Below, piece after piece: positions 17,463 to 26,417 of a DNA stretch of 42,939 bases. Origin of the DNA: Spirochaetae bacterium HGW-Spirochaetae-2 (GTDB lineage: Bacteria; Spirochaetota; Spirochaetia; Sphaerochaetales; Sphaerochaetaceae); the NCBI GenBank assembly GCA_002839355.1, contig PGXW01000022.1, forward strand, positions 1-42,939, given 5' to 3'. The first letter of the stretch is position 1, and the number at the start of each line of letters is the position of its first letter. A program made the translations under genes and the position numbers. Under the pieces are notes generated by a model. That model was not told the origin of the DNA, did not search any database, and saw only the letters and a list, made by a program, of their open reading frames with translations.

Positions 17463-19382
17463 CTACTTGGCATTGTCATAGCGAAGCAGGTTGAGAAAAT
17501 GGTCCTCGGGCACGGGTTTGGAGAAGAAATACCCCTGCATGCAGTCTATCCCGGCTGCCCGGACAAATTCAACCTGCTCTTGGGTTTCCACGCCCTCGGC
17601 GATCATGCGTTTACCCAACCGCTCCAGCACGACACTGATCAGTGTGATCAGTTCGAAGTTGTTGGTGGAGTTCGAGACCACGCTCCGGTCAATCTTGACA
17701 ATATCGAACGGCATGTTCACCAGGGCCTCCAGATTGGAGTACCCGGTCCCGAAGTCATCCAGTGCCAACGTGACACCGCGTTGTGCGAAAGCTCCCCACG
17801 AATTCTTTACCGTTTCATACGATTCGAGCAGCAACGATTCGGTCATTTCGAAACTGATGCGTGAAGCCCTCACCCCCGAATTGTCGATGATATCCAGCAA
17901 ACGTTTCGACATTTCCATAGAGGAGAAGTCTTCCGCAGAGACATTGATCGAGATATGGTTCAGGTGCCTGAAAGCCGTTTTGTGGTTTGTCAGGAAGGTG
18001 CAAACCCTCCGCAGCATGATTTCCGTCAGATTTACAATGAGACCGGCATGTTCGGCGAACGGTATGAACTCGCCGGGCATCAGCAACCCCAACTGGTCAT
18101 CCTGCAATCGCATGAGGGCTTCGGCAGATACCAAGTGTCCACTCGAGGTATCGTAGATCGGTTGATAATGGACCACCACCATCGATTCGTTGCTGATCGC
18201 ATTGCGCAGTGCGGTCAATATATCCAGTCGCCGTTGCCGCAATAGCATAAGCCTCTTGCTGTAGATCACTATCGATTGCCTACGCCGGGACTTGATCTCG
18301 GATAAGGTGAAATCAATGGTATCCACAACCTGGTCTTTTGCATCGGCGTGGTCCGGCAGTTCGATAATCGCAACATTCACATGGAAGGAGATGGTGGTAT
18401 CCGCCACCTCCCATGGTTGTTTTATTTTGACCTTGAACCGATTCACCACCCGGACAATCTCGTTGTGGGAGAGCTTGGGTGCTACGACAGCGAAGCGGTT
18501 GCCGGCGACCCTGTAGATAACTCCGTCTTGGACCAATGTGGAAAGGTACGTTGCGAACGATTGCAGCAACGCATCACCCACCGCGATACCGTAGCGATGG
18601 TTGATAAACCGGAAATTCTCGATATCCAGCACGAATACCGTCGCTTCGTGTCCTTGCCTGAGTATCCACTCGAGACGGGTCATGAAAGCTGTTTGGTTCG
18701 GCACCCCGGTCAAAGAATCGATTTCCAAGCGTTTTCGCAGGAGGAACAGGTAGTTCATGAGCAGGACGAAGGACGTGCCCAGCGTAAAGAGGTTGTGTTG
18801 TTCGAACAGATAGAAGAATACCATGGAAACCATGAGGAGCAGGGGAATGATAATAAAGAGCAGATGGTTGCCCATTTCGATCTTCTTCCAAGATATCGCG
18901 ATAATTGCCAGAGCCAACACACAGTAGGCGACACTGAGCAGTACCGTGGTGATGAAACCGTTCCCTCCGATTGCTTTCAACGTATCGTCAAGTATATAGG
19001 CTCGCCCCAAGAGGATATCCGCCAACGAATATATGGCATATACCGCCAATACTCCGATCTGGAGGATACCCAAGATCACAAACGGTTTCCGTTCGAGCAG
19101 TTGCGATTCAATCGACAAGAGCCACAAGAGGATAAATAGGGGAAACGTGACAAGGTGGACGATGGTGATGCTTCGTTCCAAGAGAAGTGGGAATTTGACC
19201 ACTTGGAGTATGCTCGCATGATTGAACAGTGCAATGACGAGAAATCCGGTGTATGCCACCAGCAGTTTAAAAAAGGCTTTGTCGGCAGGAAGCGAACTGT
19301 TTTGCTTCTGCACTTTCCACCTGTCGAAGAGAATTGCGGCGACAACGATGATGGAAAAAAATTCAGCTCCGATAAGTTCCAT
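17463..19382 (-). CDS. Membrane c-di-GMP phosphodiesterase: 7TM, degenerate GGDEF, EAL
   Basis: A 639-residue protein. About seven membrane segments (residues 1-215) precede a GGDEF domain whose active motif is lost (RVAGNRF at 291-297). A complete EAL domain follows: EAL at 421-423, then INVSAEDF, FEMTES, DDFGTGYS, VKIDRS, EGVET and QGYFFSKP, so the metal and catalytic residues appear present. It should hydrolyse cyclic di-GMP, with the GGDEF domain perhaps binding GTP as a regulator. The ATG at 19382 has CGGAG five bases upstream. It lies 60 bases downstream of a second c-di-GMP gene on the same strand. Confidence 0.88.
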   Translation of the reverse strand: MELIGAEFFSIIVVAAILFDRWKVQKQNSSLPADKAFFKLLVAYTGFLVIALFNHASILQVVKFPLLLERSITIVHLVTFPLFILLWLLSIESQLLERKPFVILGILQIGVLAVYAIYSLADILLGRAYILDDTLKAIGGNGFITTVLLSVAYCVLALAIIAISWKKIEMGNHLLFIIIPLLLMVSMVFFYLFEQHNLFTLGTSFVLLMNYLFLLRKRLEIDSLTGVPNQTAFMTRLEWILRQGHEATVFVLDIENFRFINHRYGIAVGDALLQSFATYLSTLVQDGVIYRVAGNRFAVVAPKLSHNEIVRVVNRFKVKIKQPWEVADTTISFHVNVAIIELPDHADAKDQVVDTIDFTLSEIKSRRRQSIVIYSKRLMLLRQRRLDILTALRNAISNESMVVVHYQPIYDTSSGHLVSAEALMRLQDDQLGLLMPGEFIPFAEHAGLIVNLTEIMLRRVCTFLTNHKTAFRHLNHISINVSAEDFSSMEMSKRLLDIIDNSGVRASRISFEMTESLLLESYETVKNSWGAFAQRGVTLALDDFGTGYSNLEALVNMPFDIVKIDRSVVSNSTNNFELITLISVVLERLGKRMIAEGVETQEQVEFVRAAGIDCMQGYFFSKPVPEDHFLNLLRYDNAK

Positions 19383-19397
19383 AATGACTCCGCGCAT

Positions 19398-19426
19398 ATA
19401 ATAGCATCAAATCGGAGAATACAGAA
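19398..19426 (-). promoter_or_regulatory. Possible promoter of the EAL gene
   Basis: On the minus strand TTCTGT (19426-19421), 17 bases, TATTAT (19403-19398), 15 bases before the ATG at 19382. The -35 is weak. Confidence 0.35.
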
Positions 19427-19442
19427 TCATATCCGGTCGTGA

Positions 19443-21944
19443 TTACGAAATTTCACGGGACATCATGGTAACAAACAACGTAGCCAGATCGGGATCGAAT
19501 TGGGTTCCACGGAATTCCATGATTTCCTGCAGTGCCTCCGATTTTCCTTTAGCGTTAGCATAGGGCTTTGTCCCAACCATAGCGTCGTAGGCATCGCAAA
19601 TACTGAGCATGCGTGAATACAGGGGAATGTCATTCCCTGCCAGTCCTTTCGGATATCCATTGCCATCCCACCGCTCGTGGTGATACAGGACAGTTTCCGC
19701 AATATCAAAGTATTCCGGAACGGAGCGGAGGACGTTGTACCCGACTTCGGAGTGGCGCTTCACGTCATACCACTCGTGCTCATTCAGGGAACTTGGTTTT
19801 TCCAGGATGGTCTGATCCATGGCGATCTTGCCCAAATCATGGTACAACCCCGCCCGTCGCATCGTTTCGGTATCGCTTTCACTCAATTCCAGCATCCTGG
19901 ACAACTTGGCGCACAACATGCTGACGTGTTCGCTATGGATCTTCATCCGAGGATAGTTCTGGTGTTGCACCGACAGGAGCGTCTCGATGATCACCTTTTT
20001 TCTTTTCGGACTTTCCGTCAACTTCTGTCGATACATTCTCCTTTCGGCCTGTCGGTAAGCCAGTAGCGGATCCATATCGCCAGTCTCCAACACGGCTATG
20101 CCGGTCGAAAGGGAAATGGTCATGTGGCCGACCTTCTCCCCCCGCAGGGTTTCATTGATGGTGAGAACACGATTCTCCGCAAGTTCCAGTGTCGCCTGGT
20201 GCATGAGTATCAGAAATTCATCTCCCCCGACCCGCGCGACCAGATCGCCAGGATCAGAAACATCCCTCAGTACCTTCGCGACACACTGCAACAACAAGTC
20301 TCCGGTGTCATGGCTGAACGCATCGTTGGCCAATTTCAGGCCGTCCACGTCGGCCAGGATAAAGGCGATGGGGAACAGATTTGCCTGACGCATCTTTTCC
20401 AGTTCCAGATCATAGGCCCGACGATTCTGCAGCTGAGTCAACTGGTCGGTGAATCCGAGCCGAAGGATCGTCTCACGTTCGGTTCGATGGTGCGAGCTGT
20501 CCCTGAAAACCAATACCACCCCATTCATCGATCCTTGTTCATCCTTGATGGGCGACGCACTGTCGTTGATAAAATGCTCGATACCATCCTTCGCCACCAG
20601 GATGGAGTCGTCCCACAATTCCACCGCGACCCCCGATTCCAGTACCCGCTTCACCGGATTGTCACCCGGGGCACCCGTATTGGCATCCATCGTGCTAAAA
20701 ACATCACCGAAATCCTCTCCCTTCGCTTCATCGATAGTCCAACCGGTCAGGTTCTCCGCAACCTTGTTGAGCATGACAACCTTCCCATGCATGTCGGTGG
20801 TTATCACGCCGTCGCCAACAGACATCAAGGTGGCCTCCAATCGGTTCTTCTCAACAAATAGCAAATGCTCCATCCGTTTGCGCCCGCTGATGTCATCATG
20901 GGTACCCGCCATTGAAAGCGGTACATTGTCAGGGGACCACAAAACCACCTTGCCGCGTCCCAACACCCAGACCCAGTGCCCATCCTTATGTTTCATCCTA
21001 CATTCCAATTCGTAATAATCCACATCCAGTGAAAAGACCTTCTCCAACAAACTCTCGGAGACCTTCAGGTCCTGCGGATGCATCAGATCCTTCCAGACCT
21101 GGACATGCAATGGTTCAAGTTCCTCGAGGGAATAGCCAAGCATCTGCGCCCACCGTTCGTTGAAACTCATGATTCCGGTCGGGATATCCCATTCCCATGT
21201 CCCTACCCGCGTCGCTTCGATCAAACTCGAGAGGCGATCGTGATTTTCCCCCAACTCCCTGTCGAACCGCTGTTGTTCACTCTCTGCTTTCCTGATCCGG
21301 TTGGTGGTGAGCCTGTACAGCGAATAGATGATGGACAAGACGATCACTGTTGCCAAGATGTTCAAGAACCACCCTATGGTAGCCAATCGGTTGTTGGCGA
21401 TGACGACAGCTTGTATGCGTTGCTCCTCTTCCCGGTTTATCGCAGTGACCAGACGGGTCATCTCATCGAGATAGAAACGGCTCTTGCTCGAAATGTTTTG
21501 GAATACCTCTTGGTCAAGAGGAGACATACCCTGCATAGTGTACGCTGACTTGTATTGCAGCAATGGATCGACAACGTCTGCTTTCATTGCCAGGAAGCTG
21601 GTATCGACATGTGCAAGCCGCTGCACGTGCATGGGATTGTCGGATACCTCCCGCTTCAATTCAGTCATGCTGGATCCATAGCGCAAGGAGGCTTCCTCAA
21701 CTCTTCGCAGGTTGAGGTCCAGCCCGGAAAGGAGATACCCCCTCACCGAATTGACCAGGTCATTCAAATGAATCAAAACTGCGCCGGAATGATTGAGAAT
21801 ACTCCCGGTCCGATCGATTTGATTCTGCAAGAGCTCCGATCTCTCGGTATTGGTGTACACAAGAACTCCAAGCCCTACGACAAGTAGTGCGATTACAAGA
21901 AATCCGTATCGGACAATATGTAGGACTTTCGAACCTTTTGCCAT
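19443..21944 (-). CDS. CHASE3-PAS-PAS-GGDEF-HD-GYP cyclic di-GMP signalling protein
   Basis: An 833-residue membrane sensor. In order: a membrane helix (about 9-30), a periplasmic helical CHASE3-like domain, a second helix (about 190-212), two PAS domains, a GGDEF domain with intact RVGGDEF (571-577), and an HD-GYP domain with YHDLGK (701-706) and HHERWDGNGYPKG (about 754-767). The GGDEF domain should make c-di-GMP and the HD-GYP domain should degrade it, so one sensor may control both directions. I chose the ATG at 21944 because GGAGGAAGG precedes it and the first helix follows directly; an open frame extends 42 codons upstream without a site. Confidence 0.88.
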   Translation of the reverse strand: MAKGSKVLHIVRYGFLVIALLVVGLGVLVYTNTERSELLQNQIDRTGSILNHSGAVLIHLNDLVNSVRGYLLSGLDLNLRRVEEASLRYGSSMTELKREVSDNPMHVQRLAHVDTSFLAMKADVVDPLLQYKSAYTMQGMSPLDQEVFQNISSKSRFYLDEMTRLVTAINREEEQRIQAVVIANNRLATIGWFLNILATVIVLSIIYSLYRLTTNRIRKAESEQQRFDRELGENHDRLSSLIEATRVGTWEWDIPTGIMSFNERWAQMLGYSLEELEPLHVQVWKDLMHPQDLKVSESLLEKVFSLDVDYYELECRMKHKDGHWVWVLGRGKVVLWSPDNVPLSMAGTHDDISGRKRMEHLLFVEKNRLEATLMSVGDGVITTDMHGKVVMLNKVAENLTGWTIDEAKGEDFGDVFSTMDANTGAPGDNPVKRVLESGVAVELWDDSILVAKDGIEHFINDSASPIKDEQGSMNGVVLVFRDSSHHRTERETILRLGFTDQLTQLQNRRAYDLELEKMRQANLFPIAFILADVDGLKLANDAFSHDTGDLLLQCVAKVLRDVSDPGDLVARVGGDEFLILMHQATLELAENRVLTINETLRGEKVGHMTISLSTGIAVLETGDMDPLLAYRQAERRMYRQKLTESPKRKKVIIETLLSVQHQNYPRMKIHSEHVSMLCAKLSRMLELSESDTETMRRAGLYHDLGKIAMDQTILEKPSSLNEHEWYDVKRHSEVGYNVLRSVPEYFDIAETVLYHHERWDGNGYPKGLAGNDIPLYSRMLSICDAYDAMVGTKPYANAKGKSEALQEIMEFRGTQFDPDLATLFVTMMSREIS

Positions 21945-22097
21945 CCTTCCTCCAATTGTATATCGGAAATGCCATACGTGCATGCCATGGAACATCGATG
22001 AAAACCATCCGCCACCCGATTTACCATGGGGAGGTATGGAATCTAAGTGCTTTGTTGCTTGTGCTAACACAATTTAGGTGTGATTACCACTTTTTAA

Positions 22098-22126
22098 TTG
22101 ATGGTAATTGTGTACTATTATATATT
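22098..22126 (+). promoter_or_regulatory. Promoter of the ABC-F gene
   Basis: TTGATG (22098-22103), 17 bases, TATATT (22121-22126), inside an AT-rich stretch. It would start a transcript at about 22133. Confidence 0.5.
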
Positions 22127-22132
22127 ATTAAT

Positions 22133-22410
22133 AGTAAAAAGTATATATCAACTTCTATCAATCATATTTACTATTCCATCAGGCATTTTGCAAACCGATA
22201 GACGAAAACCCGAGTCTATGGTATCACAGAAGCATTCCAACACAAGGAGACAAGCTGGTCCGATGAAGAACTGAAGATCGAAAGGCAAACAGGACACCCA
22301 CACACAATTCGAAGGTAGCGGGGTCAGGTGCATTCGGTCGGTTCGAGGATCACTGTCTATCCACGTCCAGCCGAATTGTGCCTACCCCTGAACAAGAGGA
22401 AGCAAACAAT
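22133..22410 (+). other. Leader region of about 280 nt before the ABC-F gene
   Basis: There is no protein gene of normal size between the likely promoter and the ABC-F ATG. Its 3' part contains a perfect 9-bp inverted repeat CACAATTCG/CGAATTGTG (22303-22311 and 22372-22380), the second arm ending 30 bases before the ATG. An 18-codon open frame (22218-22274) lacks a convincing ribosome binding site. The 22-188-base stretch between this promoter and the upstream divergent gene (21945-22097) shows nothing else I can support. Confidence 0.4.
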
Positions 22411-23931
22411 ATGGGCATACAATCAATACATTTTTCAGTGGTCGGATTTCAGTATCCACAGCAGACAATCCCTCTCTTCGAGCACGTGGACTTGGTATTC
22501 ACGGAAGGCTGGACAGCTGTACTGGGTGGAAACGGAGGAGGAAAAACGACACTTCTCCAACTGGCGACCGGAAGCCTCACACCTGATTCCGGTTTTATCA
22601 CGCGAGCCGGGACAAGTCTGTATATCGCACAGCGCACCGACGAACCACCCGTGAAGTATGAAGATTTCGCCTATGCGTACGATAAGGAAGCCTGTCGGTT
22701 GCACGGCAGTCTGCAGGTACAGCGGGATTGGCTCTACCGATGGGATACCTTGAGCCATGGGGAACGCAAACGGGCACAAGTGGCATACGCATTGTGGCAG
22801 GATCCAGAGGTCATGGCGGTGGATGAACCGACCAACCACCTCGACAGTACCGCTATACAGCTGGTGACAAACGCCCTGGGTTCGTACCGGGGGATCGGCA
22901 TCCTGGTCAGCCACGACCGTACCTTTGCCGACATTCTCTGCAAGAGGACAGTGATCGTCCATGCCCCCCATATCCGCATGATGAATTGTGCCCCCTCGAA
23001 TGCCTTGGATGAATCCAGTCGCATCGCCAGTGCGGCATACCAGAGTTTGCGCAGCGAAACCCGGAACCTCAGCCAAGTCTCTTCGGAACTCTCCCGCCGT
23101 TCGACTCTCGCCTCCCGACAGGATGCATTGCGTTCAAAGCGAAACCTTTCGCCGAAAGACCACGACGGAAAGGCTAAGATCGATGGTGTCCGGGTATCGG
23201 GAACGGATGGCAAGGCCGGCCGGTTGAAAAGCCAATTGGAGAAGCGCGCCTTGAGGGTCCTGGATACCGCCCAGGCTATCCGTGGGGATTTGGCTGTCGC
23301 CAGGATGCTTGATTTGCAGGGTCCTGTCGCCGGCATCACCTTTGAAAGTGTTCCGCTCAAGCGGGATTTCATTGCCCGGCTACCCAAAGGGTTCTTGCGA
23401 TTGGGCCCCGATCGGACTGTCGCGTACGGTCCGCTTGAGATTGGCCCCTACGATCGCATAGGGATCACCGGTGACAACGGAAGCGGGAAATCGACCCTTA
23501 TGCGCCACCTGTTTTCTGTGGTGCACGATCAGGACATCCCGGTGACCCATGTTCCCCAAGAACAGGATAGCAGCTCCTGCCGGGAATGCCTGGAAAAGTT
23601 GGATTTGTTGGATGCCTCCACGAAAGGCAGGGTCGTTTCGAGTCTTGTGCGGTTGGGAAGCGACCCGCAGCTGATCCGTTCCTCGGCCATGGCAAGTCCA
23701 GGCGAGGCGAAGAAATTGTTGTTGAGCCTCCTGATCGAGCAACCGGTATCTGTGCTGATGTTGGACGAACCGACGAACCATCTGGATCTTCCTGCCCGCA
23801 TCGCGTTGGAACATGCCTTGGCGGAATATCGCGGAGCCCTTATCTGCATCAGCCATGACCAAACGTTCTTGGACACCCTGTGCACTACACGGTGGCATAT
23901 CGATGCACATGGCACGGTCTGCCTAGCGTAG
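22411..23931 (+). CDS. ABC-F family ATPase
   Basis: A 506-residue soluble protein with two ABC ATPase domains and no membrane segments. Domain 1 has Walker A GGNGGGKTT (39-47), signature LSHGERKR and Walker B VMAVDEPTNHLD; domain 2 has GDNGSGKST, a divergent signature SPGEAKKLL and VLMLDEPTNHLD. The linker between them is basic and helical, as in ABC-F proteins that act on the ribosome. Members include translation factors and antibiotic-resistance proteins of the Msr/Vga/Lsa type; which type this is cannot be told by eye. The ATG at 22411 follows AAGAGGA. A GTG at 22378 is in frame but lacks a site. Confidence 0.88.
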   Translation: MGIQSIHFSVVGFQYPQQTIPLFEHVDLVFTEGWTAVLGGNGGGKTTLLQLATGSLTPDSGFITRAGTSLYIAQRTDEPPVKYEDFAYAYDKEACRLHGSLQVQRDWLYRWDTLSHGERKRAQVAYALWQDPEVMAVDEPTNHLDSTAIQLVTNALGSYRGIGILVSHDRTFADILCKRTVIVHAPHIRMMNCAPSNALDESSRIASAAYQSLRSETRNLSQVSSELSRRSTLASRQDALRSKRNLSPKDHDGKAKIDGVRVSGTDGKAGRLKSQLEKRALRVLDTAQAIRGDLAVARMLDLQGPVAGITFESVPLKRDFIARLPKGFLRLGPDRTVAYGPLEIGPYDRIGITGDNGSGKSTLMRHLFSVVHDQDIPVTHVPQEQDSSSCRECLEKLDLLDASTKGRVVSSLVRLGSDPQLIRSSAMASPGEAKKLLLSLLIEQPVSVLMLDEPTNHLDLPARIALEHALAEYRGALICISHDQTFLDTLCTTRWHIDAHGTVCLA

Positions 23932-24006
23932 CGCAAGAAAAGTCCTGTCTGACCCGCCGTAACCAGGGGATGCTGTCACGTACTACGAATCATGGAGGAT
24001 TTACGA

Positions 24007-24474
24007 ATGAAAACAGAATTCATGGAAATTGGACACATCCGTACGGATGGGGAGTATCGGATAGAAGTTATCCCCCGATTGCGAGACGGGTTGGCAGGAT
24101 TGGAGGACTTCGGCCATGTGGTCGTCTTGTGGTTTGCGAACAAAACATCTCAAATTGCAGTGGACCAGTGGATGTTCGATTCACCCTACCGGTCTTGCAC
24201 CCATCAGTTGGGCATCTTCGCGACAAGAGGCCCGATCAGACCGAACGCTATTTGTTCGAGTGTGGTCAAACTGCTCTCGGTCGACAGGGAGAAGGGAACG
24301 GTGACTATCGATTGGATAGATGCCGATGCGGATACGCCTGTATTGGATATCAAGCCGTATCACCCCAGCATGGATAGGATACGGGAGGTAGCAATGCCTT
24401 CGTGGTGCAGCCATTGGCCATTGTGGGCGGAGGACAGTGGTACGTTCGACTGGGAAAACGAATTCCGGTTCTAA
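24007..24474 (+). CDS. TrmO/YaeB-like tRNA methyltransferase (UPF0066)
   Basis: A 155-residue single-domain protein of the TsaA/TrmO family, whose E. coli member N6-methylates N6-threonylcarbamoyladenosine in tRNA using S-adenosylmethionine. Motifs seen are GIFATRGPIRPNAI and DIKPYHP, the usual family pair. It lacks the C-terminal domain of E. coli YaeB (235 residues), so the exact substrate is less sure. The ATG at 24007 lies eight bases after GGAGG; an ATG at 23992 overlaps that site. It follows the ABC-F gene by 75 bases on the same strand and may share its transcript. Confidence 0.82.
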   Translation: MKTEFMEIGHIRTDGEYRIEVIPRLRDGLAGLEDFGHVVVLWFANKTSQIAVDQWMFDSPYRSCTHQLGIFATRGPIRPNAICSSVVKLLSVDREKGTVTIDWIDADADTPVLDIKPYHPSMDRIREVAMPSWCSHWPLWAEDSGTFDWENEFRF

Positions 24475-24476
24475 CT

Positions 24477-25340
24477 CTATACCAATGCAATGGGGATATG
24501 GATTTCGATCAGGTCCCCATTTTCCGGATATCGCTGAAACTCCCAACATAGCGATGCTTTCAGATCATGGGTGGCAAACCATTGGCCATAGATGTATTGG
24601 TACGTCAAGGCAAGGTTCTTGGGACCACCCTCGTGTCTGAACACCACATATTCGGCGGCTGGTACGGTACGCAACGTGAAGATCGGAGGTTGCGTGCTGT
24701 GTTCGGCCACACGTCTCGCGCAAAGCACGGACAAACCGTGCAGCTCAGCATCGTCATTCCATGCCGAGAATTGATGGAATGCAGTATCGTCGGAATCCCT
24801 AAGATTCATGCGATCCTGTACGTGCATGAAGGATGCCCAATGCTTGTGGAACGACTTTTCGCCAAGTTCGATGAAAAAAGGCAAACCACAGAGTACGAAA
24901 GCCTCTTTTCCGACCAGATCTCCACCGGAAATGGAAGTGGTGGTCCGCTGTGCGGGAACCTGTGGTTCCCACCGTTGCAGGCACCCGTGGGGAACAAACC
25001 GATCTTTCCGGACCGCGCTCGGGGCAATATGGAATCGGCTCTTGAAGGCTCGTGCGAAGGTCTCGTAATCGACATACCCATAGTTTTGCGCCAGATGGGT
25101 TATGGGACTATCGGTCTCGGAAATCTCGGTGGCCAACCTGGAAAGCAGCCGTCCCTGGATATACGCTTTCGGAGGCATTCCTGCTATCGCGGAGAATAAC
25201 CGGGAAAAATGGAATGGCGAATACCCTGTCCTTTCGGCGAGTTCGGCAACCGATCTGATGGGAGGAGCTCCTGGTGAACTGCCCTCCATCGAGCGTTCGA
25301 AAAGCGCGATCGCATCGCATATACAATCATATCCAAGCAT
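24477..25340 (-). CDS. AraC-family regulator with C-terminal GyrI-like effector domain
   Basis: A 287-residue regulator. An N-terminal AraC DNA-binding region (two helix-turn-helix motifs, with YGYVDYETFARAFKSRFHIAPSAVR) is followed by a GyrI-like small-molecule-binding domain (about 130-287). Proteins of this shape, such as Rob and BmrR relatives, sense drugs or other hydrophobic compounds. It is divergent from an EamA transporter, which it probably controls. I chose the ATG at 25340; a TATACT -10 box sits only six bases before it, so the transcript would be leaderless. An open frame extends upstream, but that part reads through the promoter of the divergent gene. Confidence 0.8.
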   Translation of the reverse strand: MLGYDCICDAIALFERSMEGSSPGAPPIRSVAELAERTGYSPFHFSRLFSAIAGMPPKAYIQGRLLSRLATEISETDSPITHLAQNYGYVDYETFARAFKSRFHIAPSAVRKDRFVPHGCLQRWEPQVPAQRTTTSISGGDLVGKEAFVLCGLPFFIELGEKSFHKHWASFMHVQDRMNLRDSDDTAFHQFSAWNDDAELHGLSVLCARRVAEHSTQPPIFTLRTVPAAEYVVFRHEGGPKNLALTYQYIYGQWFATHDLKASLCWEFQRYPENGDLIEIHIPIALV

Positions 25341-25346
25341 GGAATC

Positions 25347-25352
25347 AGTATA
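25347..25352 (-). promoter_or_regulatory. -10 element of the AraC/GyrI gene
   Basis: TATACT on the minus strand, ending six bases before the ATG at 25340. No clear -35 is seen; TGC directly before it may be part of an extended -10. Confidence 0.45.
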
Positions 25353-25404
25353 GCACCTACCACATACTGAATGAAAGGTTTCAAGACCTCGGGACAACCA
25401 TTGT

Positions 25405-25433
25405 TTGACATCGCTCCGTTTGTCCCCTACTCT
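25405..25433 (+). promoter_or_regulatory. Promoter of the EamA transporter gene
   Basis: TTGACA (25405-25410), 17 bases, TACTCT (25428-25433), about 30 bases before the ATG at 25464. Confidence 0.5.
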
Positions 25434-25463
25434 AGGAATACGGATGAATCGGGGAGAGATACC

Positions 25464-26417
25464 ATGCATGACCGAGGACAAACACGACCGGCTTCGTCAT
25501 TGAAAGCAAAATTACCTATGATCAAACTGTTTTTGGCCCCGGTTATCTGGGGAGGAGCCTTGACCGCCGGACGTATCGTTTCAGCCGAACTTCCCGCTTT
25601 CACCACCAGCTGCATCAGGTTCATCATAGCCAGCCTGATCATGATACCGGCCCTTTGGATGAAGGAGAAGCGGTTCCCGAAACCGACGAAACAGGACCTG
25701 GTTTGGATATTCCTCCTCAGTCTGGTCGGGGTGGTCATGTTCAACGCCCTGCTTTTCACCGGTCTGAAGACCATAACCGCGGTCCGCAGTTCTGTGATGC
25801 TCGCTTTCACCCCCGCGGTTGTCAGTATCATCGCCTTCGTGCTGTTCAGGGAGCGGATAACGCTCATGGTCGGATTGGGAATCATCGCTGCGACGATCGG
25901 AGCTGTGTTGACCATCACCAACGGGGACATCGCAGGGATAATCGAGTCGGGAATCGCGATCGGGGACCTGTACATGCTGGGGGCTGTGGTGGCGTGGGCC
26001 GCCTATTCCATAATCATCAAATCCGCCATGTCAAACCTCTCTCCCCTCGCCCTGTTGGCCTACGGATCGGTCATGGGGGTGGCAATATTGATTCCCATCA
26101 CCTTTTTCGAACACAGCTGGTCGACTGTACCGACACTCTCGACGCAGGCTATCTGGAGCCTCCTCTACCTGAGTATCGGAGCCGCCGGGCTGGCATACCT
26201 CTGGTACTACGAGGGAATCGCCGTTGTCGGCAGTTCGAAAGCCTCCGTATTCTTGAACGTCGAGCCGGTTGCCGCGATATTCATCGGAGTCGTGGTACTG
26301 GGGGAAACATTGACGGTAATTATCGCCATGGGAGCCATTCTGGTGATCGGTGGCCTGTTGCTGACCAATTACCGTCCACGGAAAAAAATGGTAACTAGAA
26401 ATCGGGATCGAGGGTGA
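25464..26417 (+). CDS. EamA/DMT-family membrane transporter
   Basis: A 317-residue protein with about ten membrane segments in two related halves, each an EamA domain (first half from APVIWGGALTAGRIV, second half from LYMLGAVVAWAAYSIIIKSA). The family exports metabolites or drugs; the substrate is unknown. GGGGAGAG lies five bases before the ATG at 25464. The divergent AraC/GyrI regulator suggests induction by a small molecule. Its last 23 bases overlap the end of the convergent pseudouridine synthase gene. Confidence 0.85.
   Translation: MHDRGQTRPASSLKAKLPMIKLFLAPVIWGGALTAGRIVSAELPAFTTSCIRFIIASLIMIPALWMKEKRFPKPTKQDLVWIFLLSLVGVVMFNALLFTGLKTITAVRSSVMLAFTPAVVSIIAFVLFRERITLMVGLGIIAATIGAVLTITNGDIAGIIESGIAIGDLYMLGAVVAWAAYSIIIKSAMSNLSPLALLAYGSVMGVAILIPITFFEHSWSTVPTLSTQAIWSLLYLSIGAAGLAYLWYYEGIAVVGSSKASVFLNVEPVAAIFIGVVVLGETLTVIIAMGAILVIGGLLLTNYRPRKKMVTRNRDRG

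Noticed and set aside
22218-22274. An 18-codon open frame in the ABC-F leader as a regulatory peptide
   Set aside because: No ribosome binding site at a proper distance; kept only as part of the leader finding.
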